This document shows positions 52,130-59,597 of a DNA stretch of 64,000 nt, piece after piece (position 1 is the stretch's first letter; each line of letters opens with the position of its first letter). A model generated the notes under the pieces. The model saw only the letters and a list, made by a program, of their open reading frames with translations, did not search any database and was not told the origin of the DNA. This stretch comes from Rikenellaceae bacterium (GTDB lineage Bacteria; Bacteroidota; Bacteroidia; Bacteroidales; Rikenellaceae): positions 1-64,000 of the forward strand of contig SUZB01000001.1 of assembly GCA_015060115.1 (NCBI GenBank). Reading direction: 5' to 3'. A program made the translations under genes and the position numbers.

Positions 52130-52810
52130 TTAAATATCGTCTATCGAAAAGTCGTAGCTTAGGCGCTTACCCGTAGTAAACTTCGAGTTGTCGAGCTTCG
52201 AGTTAAACTGGTCGAGCGTAACGCGGATATTCTCCTCGTAGGGTGGCAACAGAAGGTCGAAGTTGAGGGCATAGTGGATAGCTGTCTCAATAATCGCCAC
52301 CAGCGCCTCGCGGTCAATCTTGCGTGAGCCAAAGGCCATAGGTCGCACCAAGGTTTGGCGCTTGCCCTCTACCCAGAAGCACTTCTCGCGATTGACGAAG
52401 ATGCGACCAATAAGGTAGCCCTCGTCGGCATTGCGGGTGTACTTCAACGAGTCGGATAGGAAGTTGTAGATGTTGATAACGCCAGTGTAGCTGTTGTCGC
52501 GGTCGCTCTGAACATAGCTATTCTGCCAGATGATGTGGTTTGAGTCGAACTCAAAGACATCGGTGTGCATCTGGAAGATAAGGATGTCGCTTGCCACCTG
52601 CAACTGCGCCTCGAACTTACCACGATCGCGGTACTCGATGCGTACACGGCGGTCGAGCTTGCCATCAAGCTCATCGTCAATCTCCGAGGCCATCTCAAAG
52701 AGCGCCTCCTTCAGGTCGTTGAAGGTGGAGAAGGTGTTGTCGAATATCTGCTGTTTGAGGGTCGATTTCTTGACTATGGCGTCAAGTATCTTGGTGCGTA
52801 AATCGCTCAT
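52130..52810 (-). CDS. Conserved hypothetical protein
   Basis: 226 residues, soluble, no signal peptide. Helical N-terminus (DLRTKILDAIVKKSTLKQQIFDNTFSTFNDLKEAL), then a beta-rich domain (IEYRDRGKFEAQLQVASDILIFQMHTDVFEF) and a helical end. No family I can name. It lies 21 nt from the downstream end of the glucosaminidase gene and 17 nt from the DPP-IV gene, within a minus-strand gene cluster. Confidence 0.7.
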   Translation of the reverse strand: MSDLRTKILDAIVKKSTLKQQIFDNTFSTFNDLKEALFEMASEIDDELDGKLDRRVRIEYRDRGKFEAQLQVASDILIFQMHTDVFEFDSNHIIWQNSYVQSDRDNSYTGVINIYNFLSDSLKYTRNADEGYLIGRIFVNREKCFWVEGKRQTLVRPMAFGSRKIDREALVAIIETAIHYALNFDLLLPPYEENIRVTLDQFNSKLDNSKFTTGKRLSYDFSIDDI

Positions 52811-52831
52811 CGTATGTTGTATTTAGGTTGT

Positions 52832-53893
52832 TTAACGAAGTTTGATAATCTGTCCATCGGCCAAGGGGTCGGAGGTGCGTATGCGGTTGAGCTTCGAGAG
52901 CTGGTCGAGGCGTATGCCGTAGGTCTGTGCCAGATAGTGCATCGTCTCGCCACGCTTTGCCGTGTGCGAGTATGCTTCGCCCTTCCAGCGTGAGGCCTTG
53001 CGCTCGATGTAGACAACATCACCCTCGGAGAGCTGTGCTGCTGACGACACATCGTTGTAGCGGCGCAGTGTCGATGTCGTGAGCTCAAAGAGCTTTGCCA
53101 ACGACTCGTAGCTGTCGCCAGCCTTGGCTACGATGTAGTGCGAACCATTCGTAAGGTAGACATTGTAGCCGTGATGGGCATTTATCGTTACGCGGAAGTT
53201 GTTGGGGTCGATGCCGTTGTCGGCGTATGCCGTACCCTCGTTGTGGCGCTTAAAGTCGTTGTGGTGCTTAAGCTCCTTCGACTCCTCCTGATGCTCCTCT
53301 TTGGGGGTGGTGGCGGAGGGCGCGATGCCGAGCTTCGAGGCGATATAGTCGTCGTAGAGCTTCGAGCCATCTGGCTGGTCGAGCAGGTAGAGGTGCTCCT
53401 CCTCGATAAGCTTGATAAGGCGCTCGGCATAGTCGGGTGCTGTGGCGTAGCCCGCTGCCTTTAGACCCTTTGCCCAGCTGCGGTAGTCGTCGGTGTCGTA
53501 GGCAAAGAGCGACTCATAGCGCTTGTTGCTGTTGAGGAACTCGGCGTGGTCGGCGTACGACTCGGCAATGGTGGGGTAGGCACGGAAGCACTCACCCTTA
53601 GCGTCATCGTCGTGGTATACCTTGCCACCTGTCCACGACGACTTGCACTTGATGCCGAAGTGGTTGTTCGAGGTGCGCGAGAGGTGGCTGTTGCCTGCCG
53701 AGGACTCCAGCAGTGCCTGCGCCATAGTGATACTTGCGGGAATGCCGTAGACCTCCATATTGTCGATGGCCAAATGTCGCCACTTTACCACATACTCTTC
53801 GCGTGTTGTGCGCTCCTGTGCCGAGGCTGTGCCCCACGACATGAGATAGACGAAGAGTGCTATAACCGAGATATTTCTAAAGGTGTTGCTCAT
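52832..53893 (-). CDS. Glucosaminidase with two LysM domains
   Basis: 353 residues from the ATG at 53893 (MSNTFRNISVIALFVYL), which gives a clean signal peptide. The frame extends to 54100, but the promoter TATATTTG at 53913-53920 places the transcript start inside that extension. The glucosaminidase domain (about 35-190) has ALLESSAGNSHLSRTSNNHFGIK with the catalytic Glu. Two LysM modules follow, HYIVAKAGDSYESLAKLF and HTAKRGETMHYLAQTYG. It cuts the glycan strand of peptidoglycan, probably during growth or separation. Confidence 0.88.
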   Translation of the reverse strand: MSNTFRNISVIALFVYLMSWGTASAQERTTREEYVVKWRHLAIDNMEVYGIPASITMAQALLESSAGNSHLSRTSNNHFGIKCKSSWTGGKVYHDDDAKGECFRAYPTIAESYADHAEFLNSNKRYESLFAYDTDDYRSWAKGLKAAGYATAPDYAERLIKLIEEEHLYLLDQPDGSKLYDDYIASKLGIAPSATTPKEEHQEESKELKHHNDFKRHNEGTAYADNGIDPNNFRVTINAHHGYNVYLTNGSHYIVAKAGDSYESLAKLFELTTSTLRRYNDVSSAAQLSEGDVVYIERKASRWKGEAYSHTAKRGETMHYLAQTYGIRLDQLSKLNRIRTSDPLADGQIIKLR

Positions 53894-53912
53894 AAACATA
53901 TAATTATTCATG

Positions 53913-53944
53913 CAAATATAGTAAATATATTTGCAAATACCAAA
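53913..53944 (-). promoter_or_regulatory. Promoter of the glucosaminidase gene
   Basis: Minus-strand TATATTTG (53913-53920), with TTTG (53941-53944) 20 nt upstream. It fixes the start codon at 53893 or 53899 with a very short leader. Confidence 0.7.
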
Positions 53945-53972
53945 AAAGACCACCCGAAAAGGTGGCCTTTTA
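53942..53972. terminator. Terminator hairpin downstream of lemA
   Basis: AAAAGACCACC-cgaaaa-GGTGGCCTTTT with one mismatch, followed on the minus strand by T-rich sequence. Its stem core GACCACC resembles the one at 49931-49972. Confidence 0.75.
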
Positions 53973-53991
53973 GTCGTTGGCTGTGGCTTGC

Positions 53992-54573
53992 TTAGAACTC
54001 CACAACGGGAGCATTCTCCGCGCCATCCTGAGCCTCGAACATCGTCTTGAGGTCGAAACCGAAGATGCCAGCGAGGAGGTTCATAGGGAAGCGACGACAC
54101 TTCACATTGAACTCCTTGACAAGCTCGTTGTAGCGCTTACGCTCGGTAGAGATGCGGTTCTCGGTGCCCTCCAACTGCGACTGAAGCTCCAAGAAGTTCT
54201 GGTTAGCCTTAAGCTCGGGGTACGACTCCGATACGGCAATAAGACGGCCGAGTGCCGAGCCAACCTCCTGCTGTGCAGCCATATAGCGCTCCATATCCTC
54301 GGCTGTTGCGGTCGAGGGGTCGATGGTGATAGATGTTGCGCGGGTGCGGGCATCGGTTACTGCCTGCAAGGTAGCCTGCTCGTGCGCAGCATAGCCCTTA
54401 ACGGTGTTCACCAAGTTGGGGATAAGGTCGGAACGACGCTGATAGGTGGTCTCGACATTTGCCCACTGCTCCGATACCTTCTCGTCAGCCGAGACAAGGC
54501 CGTTGTAGCCACCGATAGCCCATACGACAACTACGGCAACGACAGCCAAAATGATAAGTGTACTTTTTTTCAT
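53992..54573 (-). CDS. lemA: LemA family membrane protein
   Basis: 193 residues. One N-terminal TM helix (about 5-22) with a short outside tail, then the LemA helical bundle with the signature NGLVSADEKVSEQWANVETTYQRRSDLIPNLVNTVKGY. Often found with TPM-domain proteins, as here, where a TPM gene lies upstream on the same strand. Its precise role is unknown in the family. Confidence 0.9.
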   Translation of the reverse strand: MKKSTLIILAVVAVVVVWAIGGYNGLVSADEKVSEQWANVETTYQRRSDLIPNLVNTVKGYAAHEQATLQAVTDARTRATSITIDPSTATAEDMERYMAAQQEVGSALGRLIAVSESYPELKANQNFLELQSQLEGTENRISTERKRYNELVKEFNVKCRRFPMNLLAGIFGFDLKTMFEAQDGAENAPVVEF

Positions 54574-54593
54574 AGCTTTTTTTTATTAGTTGT

Positions 54594-54765
54594 TAGTTAT
54601 TTAGTTTTTAGTTGTTAGTTGTTAGTTGCGCTCCGTTGGAGCGCATTTTTTTAGGACCATTAGGACTTTAGGACCTTAAGACCTTACGAGGTCGCGTATC
54701 ACAATTTTCTCTTATCGTCTTACTGGTCCTATCGTCTTATCGTCTTACTTCTCTTAAAAAATCTC
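54594..54765 (+). repeat. Composite intergenic element, copy R5
   Basis: TTAGTTGTTAG edge, hairpin GCGCTCC-gtt-GGAGCGC (54628-54644), T-run, AGGACTTT/AAGACCTT units, core ACGAGGTCGCGTATCA (54686-54701), array ATCGTCTTA/CTTACTGGTCC. It is inserted between two co-directional genes (TPM and lemA) that usually form an operon. Confidence 0.82.
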
Positions 54766-54770
54766 TCCGC

Positions 54771-55664
54771 CTACCATCTTGAGCCACCGCCACCACCGCC
54801 GAAGCTGCCGCCACCAAAGCCACCGCCGAAGCCTCCGCTGAAGCCACCGCCAAAGCCTCCGCCGCCACCAAAGATGATGGGGCCTGAGCCACCATTGGGG
54901 TTGTCGCGCTTGATGGTGCGACGATGACGCGAGCCACACTTGTCGCAGACCAAAATCTGCTCGGTGGTTGTCGAAAATGGTGTGCGCTTAAGTGTTCGCT
55001 TCTCGGCAACACGCAAGGCGTGCTTACCGCAGTTGGGACACTTAGTCTGCTGATACTCAGCATATAGGAGTGCTGCCAAAGGCAGGAGGATGATGCACAA
55101 CACTAAGATTATCAGCGCTTTATCCTCGCCACCAAAGTCATCGCCCTTGGCCGTACTTAGGTCGCCATTCGTAAGTAGCGTATCGACAGCCTCTAAGCCC
55201 GCAACCATACCTGAAGAGTAGTCGCCAAGGCGGAAGTGGGGCAACATATACTCCTGCTGGATGCGTACCGAGAGGGCATCTGTCAGCACGCCCTCGATGC
55301 CGTAGCCCGTGAAGAAGCGTATCTCGCGCTCATCTTCGACTAAGAGGATGCCGAGGCCATTATCCAGTTCCTTGTCGCCCACGCCCCAGCTCTCGAAGAG
55401 CTCAACGCCGAAGTCGAAGACCGAGCCTGAGTCGATAGCCCTAACCGCAACAATAGCCACCTCGGCGATGCCACGCTCCTTGAGCGAGCGGGCAATAGCG
55501 TCAAGGCGCTCTACGGCCTCAGTAGATAGTATGCCATCGGGGTTGGTGGTGTAGCGCTCGGCATTTACGACCTGCACATTCTCGATCTCCGAGGGACGGT
55601 AGGCGGCAACGCTTGAGGTCAAGCTGAGGAGCGCTACGGCGATGGCTGTTAATAGATACTTCAT
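54771..55664 (-). CDS. TPM-domain (YgcG-like) membrane protein with Gly-rich tail
   Basis: 297 residues. Signal peptide (about 1-21). A TPM domain (about 28-160; GILSTEAVERLDAIARSL, ELDNGLGILLVEDEREIRFFTGYGIEG) is followed by one TM helix (about 180-200). A zinc-ribbon-like segment comes next, with CPNCGKHALR and CDKCGSRHRR (two CxxC pairs). The tail is Gly/Phe-rich and ends SRW. The zinc ribbon is an extra compared with minimal YgcG proteins. Works with LemA-type proteins in other bacteria; function unclear. Confidence 0.85.
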   Translation of the reverse strand: MKYLLTAIAVALLSLTSSVAAYRPSEIENVQVVNAERYTTNPDGILSTEAVERLDAIARSLKERGIAEVAIVAVRAIDSGSVFDFGVELFESWGVGDKELDNGLGILLVEDEREIRFFTGYGIEGVLTDALSVRIQQEYMLPHFRLGDYSSGMVAGLEAVDTLLTNGDLSTAKGDDFGGEDKALIILVLCIILLPLAALLYAEYQQTKCPNCGKHALRVAEKRTLKRTPFSTTTEQILVCDKCGSRHRRTIKRDNPNGGSGPIIFGGGGGFGGGFSGGFGGGFGGGSFGGGGGGSRW

Positions 55665-55681
55665 ACCTTATAAACAATAAA

Positions 55682-55708
55682 GGGCAGAAGATATTGCACC
55701 TTCTACCC
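55682..55708 (-). terminator. Probable terminator after adk
   Basis: GGGTAGAAG ... CTTCTGCCC hairpin on the minus strand, followed by TTTATTGTTT, between adk and the TPM gene. Confidence 0.6.
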
Positions 55709-55740
55709 AATTAAGATAACTTTTTATCGGTTTTGACCAC

Positions 55741-56316
55741 CTATTTGTGGTGCTCGTCGATAACCTCTGTCAAGCGGTGGAATACCTCGTCGAAGGTGCC
55801 AAGGCCATCAATCTCTGCGTACTTGTCCTGCGCTGCGTAGTGGTGCGCTACGATGGCAGTCTGCTCGCGGTAGACCTCGATGCGGTTGCGGATAACATCC
55901 TCCGAGGCGTCGTCAGCACGGCCAGAGTCCTTGCCACGAAGCAAGATGCGCTTGATGAGCTCCTCTTCGGGAACATCCATATAGACCATAACATCGACCT
56001 TAGAGTTCATCTCCTCGAGCAGGGTGTCGAAGATCTCGGCCTGAGCAGTGGTGCGGGGGAAGCCATCGAAGATACAACCCTTGTCCGAGTGGGTGCGCAT
56101 ATAGTCGCGAACCATCTCTACTACGATGTTGTCGGGGGCGAGCTCGCCACGCGAGATATAGCCCTCCATGCTCTTGCCAAGCTCGGTGCCACGCTTAATC
56201 TCCGAGCGGATAACCTCGCCTGTTGAGATGTGGTAGAGGTCGTAGTGCTCGGCCAAGCGGGCAGCCTGTGTGCCCTTGCCACAACCAGGGGCACCAAAAA
56301 GTATAATATTAACCAT
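55741..56316 (-). CDS. adk: Adenylate kinase
   Basis: 191 residues. P-loop GAPGCGKGTQAA, AMP site STGEVIRSEI, FDGFPRTTAQAE, and a short LID (RILLRGKDSGRADDASEDVIRNR) without the zinc cysteines of long-form enzymes. Balances ATP, ADP and AMP. Promoter TAACTTTG on the minus strand at 56360-56367. Confidence 0.95.
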   Translation of the reverse strand: MVNIILFGAPGCGKGTQAARLAEHYDLYHISTGEVIRSEIKRGTELGKSMEGYISRGELAPDNIVVEMVRDYMRTHSDKGCIFDGFPRTTAQAEIFDTLLEEMNSKVDVMVYMDVPEEELIKRILLRGKDSGRADDASEDVIRNRIEVYREQTAIVAHHYAAQDKYAEIDGLGTFDEVFHRLTEVIDEHHK

Positions 56317-56359
56317 ATTAGTATTACTTCATTTAGGTAAGTCTCAAAAAAATTTGAGG

Positions 56360-56407
56360 CAAAGTTACACTTTTTTTTGTAACTTCACAACGAAAATAGT
56401 ACTTTTG
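56360..56407. promoter_or_regulatory. Divergent promoters of adk and thiL
   Basis: Minus strand: TAACTTTG (56360-56367) for adk. Plus strand: TTTG (56376-56379), 20 nt, TACTTTTG (56400-56407) for thiL, 19 nt before its ATG. Confidence 0.65.
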
Positions 56408-56426
56408 TAAAAAATTTATTAACGCT

Positions 56427-57449
56427 ATGGGAAAATCTACGGAAATAGCCTCGTTGGGCGAGTTTGGGCTTATCGACCGCCTCACTAAGGGCCTTGGTCG
56501 TCGCAATGCTTCAACGCTCACAGCGGCAGGTGACGATGCTGCGGTTATCGACCTCGGAGATAGGGTGATGCTGCTAACAACAGATATGCTCACCGAGGGT
56601 ATAGACTTCGACCTCAGCTACTTCCCGCTCAAGCACCTCGGCTATAAGGCCGTTGTGCGTGGCATAAACGACATTCTTGCGATGAATGCCAAGCCCGAGC
56701 AGTTACTAGTGTCGTTGGGTGTCTCGGCAAAGATTTCTGTCGAAGCACTCGACACGCTATACGAGGGTATGGAGTGTGCAGCCAAGGAGCTCGGCGTAGA
56801 TATTGTGGGTGGCGACACCACAGCCTCGATGAATGGCCTTGTGATAAATATCTCGGCAGTGGGCTTTGCCCGCAAGGAGGATGTCGTCTATCGCGCGGGC
56901 GCACGCGAGCACGATTTAATATGTATAACCTCGAACCTCGGCGCTGCATATATGGGTCTGCACCTCTTGGAGCGCGAGAAGCGTGTGCTTAAAGATATCG
57001 ACAACCCTGAGCCTAAGTTCGAGGGCTATGAGTACCTCTTGGAGCGCTACCTCAAGCCCCGTGCAAGGGTCAATGTCCTCGATGCGTTGCGTGAGGAGGG
57101 TATACGCCCAACGGCGATGATTGACCTCTCGGACGGCTTGGCAAGCGACCTAAGACAGCTATGTCGCTCGTCGCAGTGTGGCGCACGCATATACCTTGAG
57201 CGCATACCTATAGCACGCCAGACCTCGGATTTGGCCGAGGAGATGCACATAGACCCCGTGATTGCGGCACTCAACGGTGGCGAGGACCACGAACTGCTCT
57301 TCACCGTGCCGTTGGAGAAGCAGGAGGCGGTGATGCGCCTTGGCTTGGTAGATGTCATAGGCCATATCACCAAGGAGGAGAGTGGCGTAATACTCGTAAC
57401 GCCCGATGGCGAGGGCATTGCACTAAAGGCGCAAGCGTTTGATAGATAA
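56427..57449 (+). CDS. thiL: Thiamine-monophosphate kinase
   Basis: 340 residues. N-terminal GEFGLIDRLTK, metal and ATP site AAGDDAAVIDL, TTDMLTEGIDFDLSY, GGDTTASMNGLVINISAVGF and the C-terminal IDLSDGLASDLRQL and NGGEDHELLFTV. It phosphorylates thiamine monophosphate to the cofactor thiamine diphosphate. Single gene with its own terminator. Confidence 0.93.
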   Translation: MGKSTEIASLGEFGLIDRLTKGLGRRNASTLTAAGDDAAVIDLGDRVMLLTTDMLTEGIDFDLSYFPLKHLGYKAVVRGINDILAMNAKPEQLLVSLGVSAKISVEALDTLYEGMECAAKELGVDIVGGDTTASMNGLVINISAVGFARKEDVVYRAGAREHDLICITSNLGAAYMGLHLLEREKRVLKDIDNPEPKFEGYEYLLERYLKPRARVNVLDALREEGIRPTAMIDLSDGLASDLRQLCRSSQCGARIYLERIPIARQTSDLAEEMHIDPVIAALNGGEDHELLFTVPLEKQEAVMRLGLVDVIGHITKEESGVILVTPDGEGIALKAQAFDR

Positions 57450-57450
57450 T

Positions 57451-57480
57451 AAAAAAGAGAGCTCGAAGGCTCTCTTTTTT
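57451..57480 (+). terminator. Terminator of thiL
   Basis: AAAAAAGAGAGC-tcgaag-GCTCTCTTTTTT, perfect 12-bp stem with U-tract, right after the stop. Confidence 0.9.
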
Positions 57481-57715
57481 TTAGTTGTTAGTTATTAGTT
57501 TTTAGAGTTGCGCTCCGGGGGAGCGCATTTTTTTAGGACCTTAGGACCTTAAGACATTAGGATTTTTTTTTAGGACCTTAGGACTTTAAGACCTTAAGAC
57601 GATACGAGGTCGGGTATCACATTTTTTTCTTATCGTCTTACTGGTCCTATCGTCTTATCGTCTTACTTGTCTTATCGTCTTAAAAACTCTAACAACTAAC
57701 AACTAACAACTCCCC
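57481..57715 (+). repeat. Composite intergenic element, copy R6
   Basis: TTAGTTGTTAG edge, hairpin GCGCTCC-ggg-GGAGCGC (57510-57526), two rounds of TTAGGACCTTA units separated by a T-run, AAGACGAT, core ACGAGGTCGGGTATCA (57604-57619), ATCGTCTTA array, TAACAACTAA edge. Units just left and right of the core (AAGACGAT/ATCGTCTT) are complementary, so the core would be the loop of a hairpin. Confidence 0.83.
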
Positions 57716-57716
57716 C

Positions 57717-58298
57717 TTAGCTTACTACTTCGGCGTTTACCTTGACATAGTTGTAGCCGAGGCGCTTGAGCTGGACAGCAACGCCACACTCAAACATCAC
57801 CTTCGTGGTGCGGGCGAAGATGTGGAACGCCATAACGCTCTGAGCCTCAATCTGCTCCTTGCGGATAAGGCTCTGCGCCCTCTCTGCCGTGCGGCGTATC
57901 ATATCCTCGACCTTGTCGGCAGCCTCCGAGCCCAAGGGGTGGCAGAGCAACACCTCGGTGATATACTCGTCCATACAGTCGAAGCCTCGCGGTGCGGTGA
58001 GCATCTTGTGCCAATCCTCGGTATCCTTGTGGCGATTCCAATCCTTGTCCCAGAGTGTTGCGGCAGCCATACCTTCGTACATCGCCCAAGCGATAGCAAC
58101 CAACGGATAACGCCCAATCTCGGGTACGGCATCTGCCATATATGAGGGTGCTGCGGCGTGCCACTTCTCGTTGAGCTCCTCGACCTCCAACAGTCTGCCC
58201 TCGAGCCACTTATCCTCGGTAAGGTGCTTGGTGAGCGTATCGCGCAACTGCTCCTCGTAGCGGTTTAATAAATCGTGTTCTTGTTGTGTCATAGACAT
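57717..58298 (-). CDS. Conserved hypothetical protein
   Basis: 193 residues, all-helical in appearance, soluble, no signal peptide. Aromatic- and acidic-rich segments (LWDKDWNRHKDTEDWHKML, RGFDCMDEYITEVLLCHPLGSEAADKVEDMI). No recognised family. It is flanked on both sides by R-type repeat elements and so appears to be a single-gene unit. Confidence 0.65.
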   Translation of the reverse strand: MSMTQQEHDLLNRYEEQLRDTLTKHLTEDKWLEGRLLEVEELNEKWHAAAPSYMADAVPEIGRYPLVAIAWAMYEGMAAATLWDKDWNRHKDTEDWHKMLTAPRGFDCMDEYITEVLLCHPLGSEAADKVEDMIRRTAERAQSLIRKEQIEAQSVMAFHIFARTTKVMFECGVAVQLKRLGYNYVKVNAEVVS

Positions 58299-58304
58299 TA
58301 GATT

Positions 58305-58520
58305 TTAGTTTTTAGTTATTAGTTGTTAGAGGCGCTCTGGGGGAGCGCAGAGGGTTTTTCTTAGGACCGTAGGATTTTTTTTAGGACCTTAAGACCTTAG
58401 GACCTTAAGACCTTACGAGCTCGGGTATCACAATTTTTCCTATCGTCTTATCGTCTTATTGGTCTTATCGTCTTAAAAACTCTAAAACCTCTAAAAACTA
58501 ACAACTAACAACTAACAACT
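58305..58520 (+). repeat. Composite intergenic element, copy R7
   Basis: TTAGTTTTTAGTTATTAG edge, hairpin GCGCTC-tgggg-GAGCGC (58332-58348), AGGACCTTAAGACCTT units, core ACGAGCTCGGGTATCA (58415-58430), ATCGTCTTA array, TAACAACTAACAACT edge. Lies between two minus-strand genes. Confidence 0.82.
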
Positions 58521-59135
58521 CTATTTCTTTTTCTTCTTGCGTACCGACCAGCCGAAGTGGCCGATAAACTTGCCGATAGAGAAGTACTCGCCGTGAGAGT
58601 ATACCAACGGCTTGGCCTTGTCTAACGAGAACTTGCCACTTTCGGGGTCTATATAGCGCTCGTCGGCAACGATATCCACAACATCGGCGATAAACATATC
58701 GTGCGAGCCAAGGGGCTTGACCTCTCTAACGCGACAACATATAGCGAGTGGCGACTCGGCGATAATGGGTGTTCGGAAGCCCTCGACAGCCATAGGCCTA
58801 AGGCCCATAGCCTCCCACTTATTCTCGTTGCGACCCGAGCGCACACCGCACCAGTCGGTGGCACGGGCAAGAGACTCGGTCGTAAGGTTGATGACAAACT
58901 CGCCTGTGCGCTCTATGATGTCGTGGCTATGGCGCTCCTTGCGTACCGAGATATAGCACATCGGAGGCTCGGTGCATAGCGTGCCTGTCCACGCCACAGT
59001 GAGCATATTATACTCCTCGGCAGTATGTCCTACCGAGACCAGCACTGCGGGTAAAGGGTATATCAGCGTGCCCGGCTTCCAGTGCTGCTTGCCCTGCTCA
59101 GGCTGCGCTGTCGTAGTCCTCTTATTGTCCATCAT
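58521..59135 (-). CDS. Flavin reductase-like FMN-binding protein
   Basis: About 204 residues from MMDNKRTTTAQ (59135); a start at 59165 would overlap RNase HI by 44 nt. Split-barrel flavin reductase fold: YPLPAVLVSVG, NMLTVAWTGTLCTEPPMCYISVR, FVINLTTESLARATDWCGVRSGR. It probably binds FMN and reduces flavin or an unknown substrate with NAD(P)H. The C-terminus is a run of lysines. It follows the RNase HI gene on the same strand with a short overlap. Confidence 0.82.
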   Translation of the reverse strand: MMDNKRTTTAQPEQGKQHWKPGTLIYPLPAVLVSVGHTAEEYNMLTVAWTGTLCTEPPMCYISVRKERHSHDIIERTGEFVINLTTESLARATDWCGVRSGRNENKWEAMGLRPMAVEGFRTPIIAESPLAICCRVREVKPLGSHDMFIADVVDIVADERYIDPESGKFSLDKAKPLVYSHGEYFSIGKFIGHFGWSVRKKKKK

Positions 59136-59580
59136 AGCCCGTATCCTCCTTGAGATTTTCGCCATTGGCGGCAGCTACGGCAAGCTCGTCGCAGCGGTTG
59201 TTCTCCACCGTCGAGGCGTGGCCCTTGACCCACTGAAGGCGAACATTATGCTCGCGGTAGATGCGTAAGAAACGCATCCAGAGGTCGGGGTTTTTCTTGC
59301 CCTTGAAGCCTGTCTTCTCCCAGCCGATAAGCCAGCGCTGGTTTACCGCCTCGACGACATATTTCGAGTCGGAGTATATCGTAACATTGCTGCCACGAAA
59401 CCTTAGTGCCTCCAGCGCCACGCATACAGCCATAAGCTCCATACGGTTGTTTGTCGTAAGGCGGAAACCTTCAGATAGCTCCTTGCGGTGAGGGCCCGAG
59501 AGGAGGACTATGCCATAGCCTCCGGGGCCTGGGTTGCCGAGAGCCGAGCCATCGGTGTATATCGTAATATCGTGTGCCAT
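59122..59580 (-). CDS. rnhA: Ribonuclease HI
   Basis: 152 residues with the catalytic set Asp in IYTDGSALGNPG, Glu in NRMELMAV, Asp in IYSDSKYV and Asp in NNRCDELAV. Standard length. Removes RNA from RNA-DNA hybrids. Lies 17 nt downstream of valS and overlaps the flavin reductase gene. Confidence 0.94.
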   Translation of the reverse strand: MAHDITIYTDGSALGNPGPGGYGIVLLSGPHRKELSEGFRLTTNNRMELMAVCVALEALRFRGSNVTIYSDSKYVVEAVNQRWLIGWEKTGFKGKKNPDLWMRFLRIYREHNVRLQWVKGHASTVENNRCDELAVAAANGENLKEDTGYDGQ

Positions 59581-59597
59581 AAATCGCAGTACGACAA

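Noticed and set aside
53894..54100. 69-residue N-terminal extension of the glucosaminidase
   Set aside because: It runs antisense through lemA and the terminator and lies upstream of the mapped-by-consensus promoter.
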